Shown here: piece by piece, positions 63,346 through 64,000 of the stretch
Position numbering within the stretch: the first letter of the stretch is position 1
How the letters are laid out: each line of letters starts with the position of its first letter
Assembly: GCA_020829485.1 (NCBI GenBank)
Contig: JAIVFU010000007.1
Span: 79,150 to 143,149, forward strand
Direction: 5' to 3'
From: Nostoc sp. CHAB 5834
GTDB lineage: Bacteria > Cyanobacteriota > Cyanobacteriia > Cyanobacteriales > Nostocaceae
Length of the DNA stretch: 64,000 nt
Notes under the pieces: model-generated
The model's input: only the letters and a program-made list of their open reading frames with translations
Databases searched by the model: none
What the model was told of the DNA's origin: nothing
Translations under genes and position numbers: made by a program

Positions 63346-63498
63346 CTATGGTGTACACACAAGTTTAAAATAGCTGATTAACCAAGGTTTTACCCCACCC
63401 TAACCCTCCCCTTATAAAGGGGAGGGAATTAGATTTATTATTTTTTCCCAATGTATCGGGGGATTAAGGGGGTAATTCGACTTGTGTGTACACCGTAG
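63346..63498. repeat. Small inverted-repeat element (family tau)
   Basis: 153 bp. Ends CTATGGTGTACACACAAGT and ACTTGTGTGTACACCGTAG (inverted, one mismatch). Flanked by GCTCTTCGAG (63336-63345) and GCTCTTTGAG (63499-63508), a 9-10 bp target duplication with one change. The interior shares TTTTACCCCACCCTAACCCT with gamma interiors, in reverse orientation. A partial beta end (TATAGCTGTTCTCGGTTCAG) lies at about 63296. Confidence 0.82.
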
Positions 63499-63559
63499 GC
63501 TCTTTGAGAGGGGGCTTATGATGTACCTTATATGATTAGAAAACACTATATAATGCTTT

Positions 63560-63676
63560 TTATTCGGTTTTATTTGGTTTTTTGATGTCTTTGGGAGGCT
63601 GTGGTTTTTTTTTCTTTTTTGCGGTAGCTTTTGTTTGTTTAAATGCTTGATTTAAATTTGGTTCTTGACTAGACAT
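63560..63676 (-). CDS. Very small lysine-rich protein (tentative)
   Basis: 38 residues: MSSQEPNLNQAFKQTKATAK, then a run of lysines, PQPPKDIKKPNKTE. It is too short for confident calling, but it has a clean ATG and a biased, strongly basic composition that could bind nucleic acid. Convergent with the coiled-coil operon. No clear ribosome-binding site. Confidence 0.35.
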   Translation of the reverse strand: MSSQEPNLNQAFKQTKATAKKKKKPQPPKDIKKPNKTE

Positions 63677-63953
63677 AATACTAAATTTTAAAATTTACTA
63701 CTATATTACCTACATCACGGGTATTGTTGATTACAGAAATATATCACAAAAAATTTAAGTTTGTTTAAAAAATAAAAGCGCTGTGATTTCAACGTCTCTA
63801 TAACAGAGGAAACGTGCGCTCTTTAAAACCACAAACAACTAACCCGTGTTCCTTTGCTTGTGCCAATAGGCGGTAAGTAGGTCGGCAGGAAAAAACGAAA
63901 CTATGTAACAATAAATAAATACGGAGAATATATCTACCGAGGTAACAAAAAAT

Positions 63954-64000
63954 ATGGGCGCTCGTTTGAGGGTATTTCTGACTAAAGAGGAAAACAAAAC
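63954..64000 (+). CDS. 5' end of an IS630-like transposase/HTH protein (runs off the window)
   Basis: Only 15 complete codons: MGARLRVFLTKEENK. This start strongly resembles helix-turn-helix N termini of IS630-family transposases common in Nostoc. A CGAGG ribosome-binding site lies 12 bp upstream. The IS left end must be in 63780-63950. IS630 transposases insert at TA, as the epsilon and theta elements appear to do. Confidence 0.6.
   Translation, partial: MGARLRVFLTKEENK

Overview
The window reads as chromosomal DNA of a filamentous, heterocyst-type cyanobacterium close to Nostoc. The octamer GCGATCGC (HIP1) is scattered throughout, gene families are cyanobacterial (magnesium chelatase H paralog, IsiB flavodoxin, SphS/SphR, DUF3318, DUF3326, TIGR02587/TIGR02588, iron-uptake porin), and intergenic DNA is packed with short tandem repeats and small inverted-repeat elements, as is usual in Nostoc. 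No rRNA, tRNA or CRISPR array was recognised.

Layout. 26-6628: a giant soluble hybrid histidine kinase with twelve near-identical HAMP-type repeats. 7159-9467: a decaying accessory patch with a frameshifted PIN toxin plus partner, a truncated Uma2 gene and a broken NACHT NTPase. 10117-13914: a ChlH-family chelatase subunit carrying several in-frame repeat insertions. 14593-18022: an amidase, an isiB flavodoxin with an isiC-like hydrolase, and a small secreted protein. 18459-20987: a sugar-nucleotidyltransferase/phosphomannomutase-like fusion. 21614-26352: a TPR-CHAT protease and a small protein that duplicates its non-catalytic half. 27216-32631: Uma2, then stress genes (CsbD, TIGR02587/02588 pair, a YflT/ChaB-like protein, Dps, a small exported protein). 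33274-38491: a GCS2-family ligase, a TerB/Mo-nitrogenase-C protein, Obg, and a two-vWA plus coiled-coil cluster. 38562-41500: HxlR regulator, ferritin-like protein, and a TnpB-type IS. 41760-50203: a hypothetical protein, an exported nuclease, an orphan ABC permease, PurN, a four-GAF photoreceptor candidate, a CPBP protease, DUF3326. 50720-54328: small proteins, a [2Fe-2S] ferredoxin, a transposase relic. 54433-60554: porin, Crp-type regulator, and the phosphate-sensing operon sphR-sphS-phoU. 61117-63233: two paralogous coiled-coil proteins. The window ends in the first codons of an IS630-like gene.

Most notable are three things. (1) At least eight families of small inverted-repeat elements, several with 9-bp target duplications. 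They include a three-level Russian-doll insertion (50225-50693) and a recurring multi-hairpin 'cloverleaf' module whose arms change in a compensatory way between copies. (2) The 860-aa four-GAF membrane protein: GAF2 and GAF4 carry both cysteine motifs of DXCF cyanobacteriochromes, GAF1 and GAF3 have lost them, and no output domain follows. (3) The TPR-CHAT protease paired with a stand-alone copy of its own N-terminal region. All function statements come from reading motifs by eye; no database search was possible.
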